A stretch of 64,000 bases of DNA from Antitrichia curtipendula (Eukaryota > Streptophyta > Bryopsida > Hypnales > Leucodontaceae), in the NCBI GenBank assembly GCA_951230915.1, contig OX579636.1, positions 31,369,567 to 31,433,566 of the forward strand. The letters are read 5' to 3'. Of the stretch, positions 25,401 through 37,517 are shown piece by piece. Position numbers and translations under genes: made by a program. Positions within the stretch are counted from its first letter, which is position 1; each line of letters starts with the position of its first letter. The notes beneath the pieces were generated by a model. That model did no database searches. It worked only from the letters and a program-made list of their open reading frames with translations, and had not been told where the DNA came from.

Positions 25401-26668
25401 GCACACCGAACTTCTTCACCCAATTAAAGCAGGTCTGTTTTCATCGTAGATTCTATGAAGCATATTATTCTGTTTTCTTGGCATATGGATTGCACATATT
25501 TCAAATCAAGGACGAAGGATTGCTCTTGAATGGCCCGGAGTGGGTCTCATCCTTCGGACTTGTTTCATGCTGCAGATTTTCTTACCACGTGACCCAAAAT
25601 GTAGGTTTAGTCGTATGAACTAACTGGAAATCAGTGGGGTTTTTTGGTGGTTTTGGATGAGACCAGGAGTACGAAGCGAGACGAGACTATATTTGTGACA
25701 CGCTTTTCCAAGCTGGTTTTTCCAACTTCCTAAAACCAGAGGGCTCCTTCTTCGTCTTTGCAGAACTTCCACAAACATACCCTCTGAGCGATGTAAGAGC
25801 TTTTGACTGCAGTCTCCCTCATTGTTTGTGGTAAAAGTGTTCAGTCCCTAAATGCCTACTACGCCTAGGATAAAAATTGAGTTGTGCTATAATGTATGAC
25901 TTCCTCAATTTTATTGAAGTTTATTGAAGTCCTATATAATAAAGATGTTAAAAGAACTTATCCATACAATTGGACTTGGAATATTCTTCATACATCTTTG
26001 TTGATTTGGTTTTAAAGCATTTAACTTCAATAATTCATCACAAATATATGTTCTATGTATGTTTGTTTGTGAAGTTCACAAAAATTTCCTATTTAATTTA
26101 TTCAAATTCTTTAAATTTATTTTATATTCAATGAGAATACATGTACATAATGTGGACATTTTAGAATGCAAGAGAATATTCATTGGTACTACAAATAACA
26201 CTATTAGATAGCTAAATCCTAAAGCAATGCCAAATACATTTCTTTTTGAATGAAAGCAATGGTTGAATGTGATGAGTTGGAGCATAGATATTTGTCATTC
26301 ACAACGTTTAGGGAAGTTGAGTACATTACTTTGCAATTATAGGCTATTTTGTGAGAAGATTATTTTAATGGGAGGTGTGGTTTTAGGTGGACTATGTAAC
26401 CAAGCTCATTCAAGGAGCTGGTGTTGCTGTAGTACCAGGCCGTGGATTCTTTCACCGAGTGATTGAGGCTAATGTACAACCCAAGGAGGAGTCTCCCAAG
26501 ATTGTAGGTAAACTTTCAATAGACCAAGGATATGTTAGTGGAGTACCAATGAGGACTGGTGAGAATTATACAACACGGTACATTCGAATAGCATTTTGTA
26601 AGGATATGACTACTCTAAAGGCTGCTAACATTGCCATCATGAAACACCTCACTTTGATGGAATCCTAA
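22466..26668 (+). CDS. PLP-dependent class I/II aminotransferase (kynurenine/aromatic aminotransferase-like)
   Basis: Ten exons: 22466-22577, 22918-22996, 23272-23402, 23852-23937, 24093-24187, 24345-24441, 24566-24680, 25278-25432, 25667-25792, 26387-26668. All have GT-AG borders and keep frame; product 425 aa. Fold-type I landmarks are in order: INLAEGFPDFPAP near 33-45, NQYRHVQG near 61, GDEVILLDPVYETY, NSPHNPTGKVF (Asn171), ITDEVYEHIIF (Asp199, binds the PLP pyridine nitrogen), SSLSKTFSVTG (Lys233, Schiff-base lysine), GWRIGWAIAP, and RYIRIAFCKD (Arg399, substrate carboxylate). Family members move an amino group from an amino acid to a 2-oxo acid; relatives act on kynurenine, glutamine, methionine or aromatic amino acids, and the substrate cannot be read here. 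No transit peptide is visible before the fold, so a cytosolic enzyme is inferred. A longer than usual segment (about 355-392) separates VPGRGFF from the Arg399 motif. The gene is divergent from the epsin and convergent with NUP85. Confidence 0.93.
23051..23211. mobile_element. 161-bp MITE in aminotransferase intron 2
   Basis: Same family and same orientation as 20762-20921: shared pieces include GGGGTCCCAA, TTTTTCAC, CAGTTTGAATG/GAGTTTGAATG, GTGCTAGAGT and ATGTCATTTTAG. Ends CTCAGAATCTCTTTAAT and ATAAAGATATTTGAGTG pair loosely. Confidence 0.62.
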
Positions 26669-28749
26669 GGTAACTACACCAAATATCATCCAATTAAGCA
26701 TTTAAACATGTATCCTATTGTTGATTACCTTTGTTTTTTGTTGGATCTCATTGGCAAATGAAATAAAATTTTATAGCCTCTTAGTTTGAATAGATTAAGA
26801 TTTTTTTTAGTGCTAATCATTTGTGCACCTAAAACCAACCATAGGCTCCCATGTTTAGAGGGTTTATACAATAGGCACGAATCTAGATGAGATGCTTTTA
26901 GTACCTTCATCAAAACTACTACATCAAAATTAGATATGTGCATGACAAGTGGTACTTAATACACTTTTGGATACTAGATAAGCCTAGTTCATCCCTAATT
27001 GTTCCTCATTAGGATGTTTTGTGGGTACTTATAAATAATATGATGTATTTTGATGTATATGAAAGCAGTCTTCCCTACAACCTAAACTCTCAATTTTCTA
27101 AAGGGACTCTGGTATGCTCGATTTTTTTAGTACTTCTAATCCATGAGTTGTATTGCTAAGAAATTCCACTGCATCCTTTTTCAAATTTGACATTCATTTG
27201 TGCATATTCTGAGTAGAGATTCTCAGTGTCTTAAATATAGTGCTTTAATCCCAAAATGACCCTGGAAATTCCTGAGCTTCTAGGAATTTGTTCTAAATTG
27301 AATTAAAAGCCAACATTTTGATAAGTTGTATCAATTTTTTTTTAATTGTAACCGTATAAAATCAAACTAGACATGTTAGACATCACATTAGAAAAGAAAA
27401 CACAACAATATCTCTTACAGATTGAAAGATTATAATGTTTGATCATGAGGGTGTTAAAACTGTGAAAGTGATTTGAAGTCTTTCAATCCTCTTTTCACAA
27501 GTCAAATCTAAAAAGTTGGTCACCAAAAAAATATGAGGTTGAAGGGCCTAACATGCATAACCCCAATCAATTTATGACTTCTCAAAATCTACTCTACAAA
27601 TTTTTTGGATGAATTTTTAATGTGATTTTTTCTCAAAGGTCTAGAGTATTTGAGGCTCATTCCCAAGAGCCTTCAACACTACAAAAGTCAAGATTGCAAT
27701 GGACACCCGTGCACAAAATCTTGAATAGAAAAATCATAATCAATCATTTTCAAAATCAGATTTTTGAAGCTAAAATTAAACTTCAAAAATAATTTATCAA
27801 AAATATAAATTACAAAAAATAGTAGTTTGGTAAGGTTTTATTTAACTTCAAAAATTGGTCAAGGACACATTCTGTCCTCAAGGTCCTTTTGGGGTTAAGG
27901 GCCAAGCCTGATCTGCCACCCTGTAAAACATAATGGGGCAAATGTATTACATTAATATTGGGGTGCATCACCCAAGCAAAGAAGTACTAGAAGAATAATT
28001 TTCAATGCGTCACTTGGCTGAATATAACCATCGGTAATTCAACATTCGCCATATACCTGGAAAATAATTCATGGAGTATTTGAAGCCAGAATAAATAGTT
28101 CACGGAGTATTTGAAACCAATCATCTTGTGCCTGGGCAATTACTGGCAAGTTACGAAGCATCTGCATTGTACCCTTCACATGACAAAATTTCGCACATAT
28201 CCAGAGTAAAGATCTCAATGTCTTGAACACACTCCTCTTAAAGGATACGTGTTATGGCACCATGAGCATCAGATCTCAACCTCCAAGTTGTAGGATCACC
28301 AGTAGCCATGATAATGGGATTGCACGTAAGTCATCTCAACCAGTAAGCTGGCACATAAACTCTTTTAATTTTCTGTAATGAAACCATCAACAACAGATGG
28401 AAATTGCCAAGTCAAAAGTGTTAGATGATGAAACTCTTAAAAATTGAAATAAACCCGACCTTAGATAACGAAGAGCAATGCCGGTAGTAAGCTAATGAAG
28501 AGAAATAGATAAGTTCGTGAAGATACTGCCAGTAATGAATTCGAACGTTGCCATCTTTCTTCTGTAAAGAAAACTAGAAAATAAGGGATTCTGGACAAGA
28601 GACAGGCCTAAAAAACACATAAGAAAGGCTTACAAGGCGTATCCGTCGTAATATGAAAGTGGCCAAAAATAATGACCGAAAAAGAAGGGCATGTCATCCA
28701 CTATGTTTGAAAGATGTACAACGACTGGGGCTCAAGGTAATTCTACAAG
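26669..28749. other. Convergent spacer between aminotransferase and NUP85
   Basis: Both 3' ends face this 2.1-kb stretch, which includes the TTAA-ended element at 27245-27898. No gene recognised. Confidence 0.6.
27245..27898. mobile_element. TTAA-ended non-autonomous element, group 1, copy a
   Basis: It starts TTAATCCCAAAATGACCCTG and ends CAAGGTCCTTTTGGGGTTAA, 654 bp. A second copy of the same length lies inverted at 50091-50744. TTAA at both outer edges fits piggyBac-type insertion with TTAA duplication and C-rich/G-rich termini, though TTAA could be part of the inverted repeat itself. No coding frame inside. Confidence 0.75.
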
Positions 28750-31700
28750 TCATTCCTGCAAAATAGCCCGACCCAAGTTGCAGGCTAAGGCAAGTCGTAT
28801 CCTCTCTAAAGATTGACGTGAGAGATCACGGGAGTCTATTCCCTCCAGATCACCGCGGACCTTTGCAAGAGTGAGTTCTTGCAACCTACTCAATAAAACA
28901 TGCGTTTCGTGTACTCCTAATAGCGGCTGCTCCGGCCACTCCAACAACTCAACCTGCAAATCCAATCAAAGGAACCATATAAGACACTGAGCATCAACCT
29001 CGGAATGCTCAAAACATAGCCTCACTAAGGAGGGCAATATTCTATTCAAAACATTTTTAAATTTGCAATAAAGGCTACCGTCGCAGGGAAGACAAAGAAG
29101 TGCCACTAATCATACCGCATCTCGCAGTAGTGGTAACCAGAATCTCTGCGGTGTGACTTGAGGCTTCAATAACTGCACAGCACAGCCAACCACAGAAAAT
29201 GAAGTAGCTCGGTCAGCACAAGTGATCAAACAAGTGTAATAGCTGTAGCAATGCATTATTGTAACCACATATAACAGTTAGGCTGAAAACGTGGAGCTAG
29301 AACAAGCTACAAGACAAGAAACCGATCCCTTTGTCTTGTACAGGGGAAGCCAGCATCTGATAATTTAGAATAACATCTCAAAGATATCCTGACCAAGAAA
29401 GTAAAAGTACCTGCAGGAGAGAATCAGCTGCATGTCTTCCTTTCTCAGCCACTTTCTGGGGATCAGGGTCTTGTTTACGCAACTCCTTTATACTGTGAAG
29501 ACCGGTTTTAAAATCCCTATACCTTCGTAAGACAGTCAAGTGCAAATGAAAACATTAATTTGTGCGAAGAGAATAGATAAACCATCAAGGTCACATCTAA
29601 ATCTACTATGCTCACGACATCCAGGTGTAGAAAACCAGCATTCCATTCCCCGTCTACCCCATACTACAGAATCCAACAACCACAATGGTCATTAATGCAT
29701 ACCTATGTAAGAAAGTAAGTCCCTGAGTTGAGTGAAGCTCAGATCCAAGCAAGTCAACTAGGCCTTCGAGTTGCTGCAGCGCAGCAATGTAGGAAAACTC
29801 ATCAGATTGTCGTACTTGTTTTCAAGGGTACACATGAATACGTACATACAATGTAGCTTGAAGCGCAAGATTATGACTAGCCTCTTTCTCATACGCTGCA
29901 AGAGAGACGACTAATAATTTGACTAATATTAACCACACCACCGGAACTAGTCTGAAAAAGAACCGAGGGTTCAAGTGCAAGCAGGCTCAATCTATTAACA
30001 GCTTGCTAAGACTTTGATGAAATTCACTCCGAAATATTACCTGCGCAAATTTACTCAATACTGCTAAACTGCTGAACTGTCTAGAAGAAATAAGGCCCGA
30101 TTCTAGCCTATTGGTGCAAAGTAGTAAGAAGTTGAATACAGCATATTTAAATACAACGCCAAGCTAATGTACTTATTCCTGGGGTAGGGGTTAAAGAAGC
30201 TACCCTAGCAAGAAGTAGCCTACAATAATAAAGTAGTCCCACACACCTGAAGAGTTTCAATTTGAGAGCCGCTCATGCCCAAGGAAACTGACTCGAGAAG
30301 TTCATCTGCCACTGCAGCAAGACGTCCATCATCCTGAGCCCGTTGTAACCAAGCTATACCCGCACCCTTGCGTCCATGTTTCCAATGGTGCACCCCAACA
30401 ACCTGGAATCGAGGAATGAAAAGATAGAACATGTCAGAGTTTTGTGACATTGACACGCTCCATAACTGATTAACGCTAAGTTGGTGAAACATATACAAAT
30501 GGAGAAAGGTAAAAAATGACTATCTCCAAGAGCAGATAGTAAAGTTTGTTCTCATGCTCCAACATACCCTGCTTACAGTTGTTGCCACCGCTCCCAGGTC
30601 GTAGAGTCGACACACCTCCAAGACCTGAGAACACGCATACAAATACACAACGATCTCAGATGTTGTACTCACATTCAAGACAAACCTCAAAAATTACCAG
30701 ATCAGCAGTCTACAGGGTATGTAGGAATGTTGTAGATCATAAATTGCGAGTCAGTTTAGTGCAAGATAGTGCAATCCTTCTTTGCGCCAAATATGCGTTG
30801 AATAAGATGATCAATCAAAAGTTAAAGTACTTTCAAAAAATTGCTGTGCTTTGAACTAGATGTGGACAGAATTATAATTGAACACCCCCTTCAAAAATTA
30901 GACACTCACTTTGAGAGCCAAGCGATCACTTGTGGAAACTGGCTGTCTCAACAGAAGTGTCTCCAAAATGCCCAATCCCTGTCTTGGACAGAAGGATAGG
31001 TAAACTGGGGCAAGCTGCAAAGGCCAGCACAGATATAAGCATAAATATTTCTGAAGTTAGAAAAGAGGCCTGGTCAGAATCTACTTTAGAGGAAAGCATG
31101 TGGCAAAATATCTGCAAAATCGTTGAGGAATGCACATTGCTAAAACAACAACCGCACCTGCCAAGTCAGCTGGTGAGAAGATAGGACTTGAGCATAGAAC
31201 AAGCGGTTGAGTTCTTCCAAACTGATTCCACCCAAGGTATAACGCTCCTCTCTCAAAAGTGTCTGGGCATACTTGCTCTTTGCTGTTAATAACTCCATCG
31301 CATGCGTCATCAACCTGTAGATCATGAAAATAGGAATTTTTGGTCCGCAGGCCTTGAAGCATCACCTGTTCGAAAGGACTTCAAAATGTTTCACATTGAA
31401 ATCAAAGATGTAGACCTTACCAAGGATCGAAGAGCCTAGTACACTCAGCAACAACAACCTGCATTAACAACACAAAATAACAGACGTCAGAATTAAGATG
31501 CTTCTATGCTTCTATGTCTAGCATCAACCGGAAGTATTGAGAACATCCAAGAATCTTACAAATTGCTCAAATACTCCTTCTGGTAATATCTTGCATGAGG
31601 AACACAAAATGGAGAAGCGGTTAAACAAGAATCGATGAAGCAAGCAAAATAAAAGAGATTAGAGATTGACTTTGATAGAAGTCATTACCGCGGACATTGA

Positions 31701-34700
31701 AGCATAACGGCATTTGAATGACAGAATCGAGCTAAGCATGCAGCCTCAGAACACGCTAAATGTTTGTTTCACAGTCGACAAATAAATATGAGGATTTAGA
31801 TCCCACATATTAGTGAGGGACGTACCTCGGTGTCATCACTAAGTACTGCCAACATAAGCTCCTGAAGAGGATCATCTGTAACTGCAGACTCATTCATAGT
31901 CGAATCTCCCTTGGATTCCACACACTTCACAGCATAACCTGCTAAACCCTCTGAAACCTGCACTCGACAAGGATTTTTGCAAGTATGCCAAAATAACACT
32001 CAAAATAGTGACCACTATGCATGTCATGGAGTAACGTGTGCTCAACCAATAGGGAAAAAGAGAGCACTCTTGCTTTTCCATCTGTAAATGCCAATAAGAA
32101 CTCACGTACCCTACCCGACAGTCCAGCAAGAGCATGTCCGACGAATTCTCTATTTTGAATATAAATTACAAGGTACTGCAGACATATCTGTGCATCTGAA
32201 TGATGGATTGACTACGTGTAACACGTACACGCATGCGAACACGCAGACGACCTAAAAGTACCTTGGAAAATGGCTGAACGTGAAGCAGATGAGCAACTAG
32301 AAGCTCCATCCAGTGAGAGGTAGCCATTAGCAGATCCTCTATACTTCCAAGTAGAACCTTCAGAAGCTTCTTTAAACCCCGAAGAGTGTCACGATGATTA
32401 CATTCTCCCCAATACGTGCTTCCATCCAATTTTGCCACTTGATTGCGCCACTTTTCCCATGCCTGTCGTCACATTTTTCCAATATATTATTAGTAAAGCT
32501 TGCCACAGTTAACCCTTAAACGTCCAGAGTCTTCTCCAGAATTGACGATTTGGGAAAAATCATTATAAAGTATTGTTTGGAAGAATATTTTGGAATTCCT
32601 TTATGAATAAAAGTTGTATAATTTGAGTTTTAGATTCCATCTGTACAGTTACATTCACCAATGCTATCACCAATATTTTTTTATGAATTTTAAAAGGGAA
32701 ATTTTAAAATCCTTCTAAATTTGATTTACAAACAAGATATTATCATTTTTTGAGTAGAACTTGTTGGAATGGATTTGAAATTAGGTTCTCTTGACAAGGT
32801 GATTTTTTGAAATTTTTATGTCCTTTAAATGTATGACCTCATTTTCATTTTTGCAAATCCAGTTTAGAACTAGAGTCAATGCAATTTTGGCTTGGTCAAC
32901 CACTTGACATACTTCCACATTTGTAATTTTAGAAAAATATGTACTCTAGTAACACCAAATCCAACCAACCATTAGATAGGACAAGAACTTGATAAAGTAT
33001 CTCCACAAATTAGGATGACTTTCATTCTAGCAATAATGAGAAAGAAACCAAAATATGAATCTGTTCATCGTTCAGAAATTGGACGTCCAGAAATTGGACG
33101 TCGGAGCGCTTAAGAGTTAACCACAGCACGCAAAAAACGAGAAAATGGTGAAGGGATTCCATATGAACGAAGACAGTGACTTGCCTTGCTAAATTCGGGT
33201 TTGAAATTGAAAGCATGTCCAGGAGCACCCGTGGGTAAACTTGGTCGCAAGCGAGGCATCTTTGATATCAACACTGCCACAGTTTCAACTAATCCATTCT
33301 CCACCTGCACAGGATAGAGGCTCTTGCATTAGCCATAGTCATAATCCACATACAAAGGTCAACTACCACACTTGTACATTATTGGAGCATAAACGCTGAA
33401 ATTACACATATACCAAACAGAGCTTACATTGCGGTTGTCAATTTGGTCGTGCTGATAAGACCCATGCATTCGGAGTAGGTTAACCTGCATTCAATAAAGA
33501 TTTTTCAGCGAGACAAATCACACTTTTCAAGGACACAGCCAAGGGGGATAAGGTTTTAAACATTTCCTTTCATACAGGTGTTTGTAAATTAAATCGAACT
33601 GCCGAGGCTTTACAATCGCTACCGCACTACTATTCTTGAGTCCCATCTTCGAGTACATTTTTTATATAAAATCATGGCACCAAAGCAACGGAGACCGAGG
33701 AAGAGTTTATCAATCTGGTAGAAAGAAGGATAATGAACATGACGCAATTCAAAGTTGTCACCATCAAACCAGAAGAAGAGGAGCTCAAAATACCAACCAC
33801 GATGTCAAGCCATCCCACTGCAAGAGCAGAAGCTATCCCGTCCCAGTAATCTGCATCATCTTCTGGAAACTAATACACCAAACAACCACTTTAATACCTA
33901 TCCAGCAATAGTGTGACACATGATACCCAAACCACTGGACCTTAACATGGTAACCCTGCCATCTAGATGGAGACCAGAAAGCTGGAAGCGACTAAAGACT
34001 ATCTCAAGAGACCAAGTATACATCTAACAAATCACAATAATTAAAATAACAGTGTGATGACCATTACCCGCAGATTGACCAACTTCAGCTGGAGCTTGGT
34101 GAGTTTTGAATACAAAGTCGTACTTGATAACACCACATCGTAACTCTGCAACAACATAAACGTATTATGTATCATACAATAAAAACATTGTGTATCCTAG
34201 CACAGACTAAGCCCCAGACTCAAACGCAAAAAGTCTACTGAAAATAAATTATTCCCGTGCACTCCTGCCTTGCATCCAGATAACTGTCGAAGATGGTTAG
34301 AAAAATTGACGAAATTTTGAAAGCTAAAGAAGGATATTATTCTGGTTCCTGAAAACAATAAACGAAGATGAAAGTGCAGCACATTCCAAAATCACTTACA
34401 GCAAGCCAATCCACCAAGCGCTCTGGCAGCCAAGATGCAGCGTTTTTGTCAACATAGAATATTTCCACCAGGTCCCAAATGGCCTTAACCGTTGTTGGCG
34501 TGCTACTCTCTTGCACCTCCTGTTGTATCAGATTTACAACCCAACAAATGACAACCAACATCCACCTCATATGTCGCTGAGCAGAGAGACTAAAGGCAGG
34601 AAACACAGCTTGAGGAGCAACTCATTACACATGATCAACCTAATGTCACAATCCACGTGCTATACAATAATCTCATCAACCTTTAAAACGTTACGGTCGT

Positions 34701-36088
34701 CTCATATAATACACAACCGATAATGCATCTTTAATCCTCTAATATTATTGTTGAACCACGAAGTCACAGTCGACATACTATCTAAACAAGTCCAAATATG
34801 TGAAAATGTCTTCCAAAATTGTCCTGCCAATGAAGGAAATTTCACGGACGAATAATTTAGGAATATTTTATAAATCCTAGCCTCAGAGGATTAATCGAGT
34901 GGGTACACGTTATATAAACTAGCACATCGACTTGCCTTTGTAGAGAAGCCTGAAAAGTCGGTGGCAGAGCCCGGCGGTCCAAACGTGGGTCCAAGGGTAG
35001 CACTGATGGTTTGGCTGTAATCTAACACCGTTTGCCACCTACAGCATGAACCCAAGCAAACAAAGATTTTCTTTCACCATTTCCACAAAGTAGATTGGAA
35101 ATAAAGATTAACACTCATAGATTTTCTACAAACATCTACTAAAGAAACGAATTCATTCTCAAGCCAGCGAAGGTGGCAAAACACGCAAAACACAAAGACC
35201 AGGTGTACGGTTTGCAAAATTGAAGCCCGCGCTTGGTATTCAAATGAAGCTGCTTCTGTATCTAAGGAACGAAAAGGTGATCACAACCAATACACCTAAA
35301 GCTCTACTGCTCATCCTCAAATGCTGGTGTAAAACCTACTTGTCATGAGAAAAAATTTCATAGACGAATTTCGAAAATATCTACCCACGACTAAATTCTT
35401 CGTATACTCCTTAAACCCTCTCAAAACCCTTGCCTTTCGAGAAATAGTTTTACAACACGTACAACGTTACGAAATGATTTGCTGAACAAGTGTCTGAAAA
35501 CAATCGTGTGGTTCTTAATTACTTCAGTTGTTAATCATATTCCTACTTTCGCTAAACACCAGTTTTCTTCTCAGTACTTCACACTCTACATAAAATTGCT
35601 GTGATAACTCAGAACTCCTGCAGTTTGATGATCGAACTTCCTTAATATTCTCCCATTCAAAAAGAGAAAATGACATACCAATCAGAGGAAACAGTTCGGC
35701 TCGGTCCACCATCATGATGCAGCATTTGCTGCTTCTGGCTCTGCAGAAAAGCAAATGCCTGCACAGACGAATACGCCAGGGCACGTTTCTCAGCAAGCGG
35801 GCGATCGTCCTTTTTCTCCAGCTTGACCTCCACCACTTTCCCACTCCCAGCCTCGTCGTCACGAAAACTAGGGTTCGTCATCGCCATGTCCTGATCCTCA
35901 TCACCATTGCTGTTGACCTCGGGCAGGTAAGACAACCGCAGCGTGTTCCCCTGACCCCAGGAAACTAACACCCTAGGGTTCCCAGCTATGGAGTGGTGCA
36001 CAGTGTGCACCACCATGCCATCTTCTTTAGCTGAAGACGACGGGCTCGCGAACGGCACCAACTCCCGTGCGCCACTCAAGTTCGGCAT
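28750..36088 (-). CDS. NUP85: Nuclear pore complex protein NUP85
   Basis: Eighteen exons on the minus strand: 36088-35679, 35038-34936, 34519-34400, 34145-34068, 33869-33798, 33484-33428, 33304-33185, 32462-32262, 31957-31826, 31458-31421, 31314-31158, 31014-30910, 30624-30568, 30402-30247, 29773-29703, 29522-29411, 29172-29116, 28953-28750. The lengths sum to 2250 nt, 749 aa, with every junction in phase. Recognisable NUP85 blocks include VSWGQGNTLRLSYL near the N terminus, SWLPERLVDWLA, ENGLVETVAVLISKMPRLRP, TSHWMELLVAHLLHVQPFSK, FYAQVLSSHQLTWQ, GVHHWKHGRKGAGIAWLQRA, QRFWLPLLRDA and the terminal LALACNLGRAILQE. NUP85 is an alpha-helical scaffold of the Nup107-160 (Y) complex and binds SEH1; the N-terminal strand-rich part is thought to complete the SEH1 propeller. 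Introns 2 and 7 start with GC (AAG/GCAAGT). Intron 5's donor (GTG/GTTGGT) is weak. The frame is open upstream to a further Met at 36289, inside a tandem duplication; MPNLSG at 36088 was preferred because it starts just before the conserved region. Confidence 0.95.
32463..33184 (-). other. NUP85: GC-AG intron 7 of NUP85 carrying a transposon
   Basis: The exon ends AGCAAG and the intron starts GCAAGT; the acceptor is TGACGACAG before GCATGGGAA. The join FKPEFSK-AWEKW is in phase and matches NUP85. Of the 722 bp, 612 bp is the TTAA-ended element at 32509-33120; without it the intron would be about 110 bp, like its neighbours. Confidence 0.8.
32509..33120. mobile_element. TTAA-ended element, group 3, in NUP85 intron 7
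   Basis: Left end TTAACCCTTAAACGTCC is mirrored by a right end reading GGACGTC...CTTAAGAGTTAA; 612 bp, AT-rich, no coding frame. A 15-bp unit CAGAAATTGGACGTC is repeated near the right end (33073-33105). It accounts for most of the intron. Confidence 0.68.
34520..34935 (-). other. NUP85: GC-AG intron 2 of NUP85
   Basis: The preceding exon ends ACAAAG and the intron starts GCAAGT; it ends ACAACAG before GAGGTGCAAG. No GT near the exon end restores frame, whereas the GC site gives a phase-0 join of FSGFSTK to EVQESSTP. AG/GCAAGT is the usual consensus for this minor class of U2 introns. Confidence 0.8.
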
Positions 36089-36262
36089 TCCCAATGAGTC
36101 AAGAGCAAAAAAAACAAAATTGTCCTCCTCCAAATCCTCTGCTACGTCCTCATCAACCCACCAATTCCGTAGTCTCGCCCATCGGTAGCCTCCCGAATAT
36201 TTCAAGCAGAAGCTCAAATACTCAAAACTCAAGTGCTCAAAACTCAAATATACTCCCGAATA

Positions 36263-36382
36263 CCTCAAAACCCTACAAAAATCATGCAATGCCGATGTAC
36301 CAGATTCCGAAGCAGTCCCTCAAAGCCCTACAAAAATCATACAATGCTGGTGTACCAGATTCCGAAACAGAACCTCAAAACC
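36263..36382. repeat. 55-bp tandem duplication upstream of NUP85
   Basis: CCTCAAAACCCTACAAAAAT...GTACCAGATTCCGAAACAG occurs twice, at 36263 and 36318, with a third start at 36373. It lies in the 5' region of NUP85 and includes the upstream Met at 36289. Adjacent 36213-36250 has short CTCAAAACTCAAATA repeats. Confidence 0.85.
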
Positions 36383-36937
36383 GATGGATTGCAGACAAAA
36401 TGTTTCAAGCGTGTTCAAGAGGAGGTCGCCGCTCGACATGTCGTTGGCGTCGGAGCACCTGGCAATTGAAAGAACCTGGCGGATATCAAAATGTTGGGAT
36501 GGCGTCAACCCGGGTATGGTGAAAATTCGAGAGGGCGGGTATCTGGTGATTACTACCTGGGTATTTATTTACCCGAAAAAATGGCCCAAGTAAACTTCGC
36601 AAGATAATTCAATCACTGTACCCCGCACCGATAATCATTACACAAAATTCAGTTAGTCTATAGGACTGTGAGTTCCCCCAAGTTTATGGACTGTGGGAAC
36701 TTGACCACAGTAGCAGGCTGACGTGGCAGAGTGATTGCTATGTCAGATAATAATAATAAATAAATAAATGATTATTTTTCCAAAAAAATTAAAAATATAT
36801 ATTTTATTGTTTATTCTTACCAACACTAATAGCTCATAGCATTGGGAACGGGCTTGAAATGACCCTCCAATGTCCCCCTTAAACATTTAATGGCTAACTT
36901 GCACTTATTCTAGAATTATGCAAATTTGCAAGGTGCA

Positions 36938-37517
36938 TTAACCCCTAAAGTCCCGAGGGTGTTTTCTATCAAAAATCATTCAAAACTGCCACTTTTGTTG
37001 CATTCACTTAAATAAATAAATAAATAAATAATTTAATCGTAGGATCTTGTACTTAACTTGTCTGAGATCATGTGGTAAGACTTTCATCAAATTTGACCAT
37101 ACGGATTGGAAGATATTAACATTCAAAGTTGGACAAAAAAATTCTTTTTAAGAAGATGCTTAAATTGCCCAAAAAACTAAGATTGTCCATAACTTTCAGA
37201 TCCCTAGTCCAAATAGAATGAATCAAAGCTTCACATATACATAAAAACATAATATTTTAGAAAAAAAATTCAAAAAAAATTATTTTGACTTTTTGTAATT
37301 TTGGGGGGCTACCCAACAATCTCCATTTCTTGCTTATTGTGTCATAACTTTTTCATCCGGCAATTCCGATTGAAACAAAAATTATATATCTACAAAGCCC
37401 TTGCAAAACTACACAACCTCAAAAAGTCTCAAGAAAATTCACTTCAAATTTAGACAATAGGAACCTACCCAGACCCAAATTATCTCTGGAAGGGAGAAAT
37501 AGTCCTTTAGGGATTAA
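36938..37517. mobile_element. TTAA-ended non-autonomous element, group 2, copy a
   Basis: Starts TTAACCCCTAAAGTCCCGAG and ends GTCCTTTAGGGATTAA; 580 bp, related in inverted orientation to 52860-53446. It holds an AAAT microsatellite around 37010-37032 and no coding frame. Confidence 0.72.
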
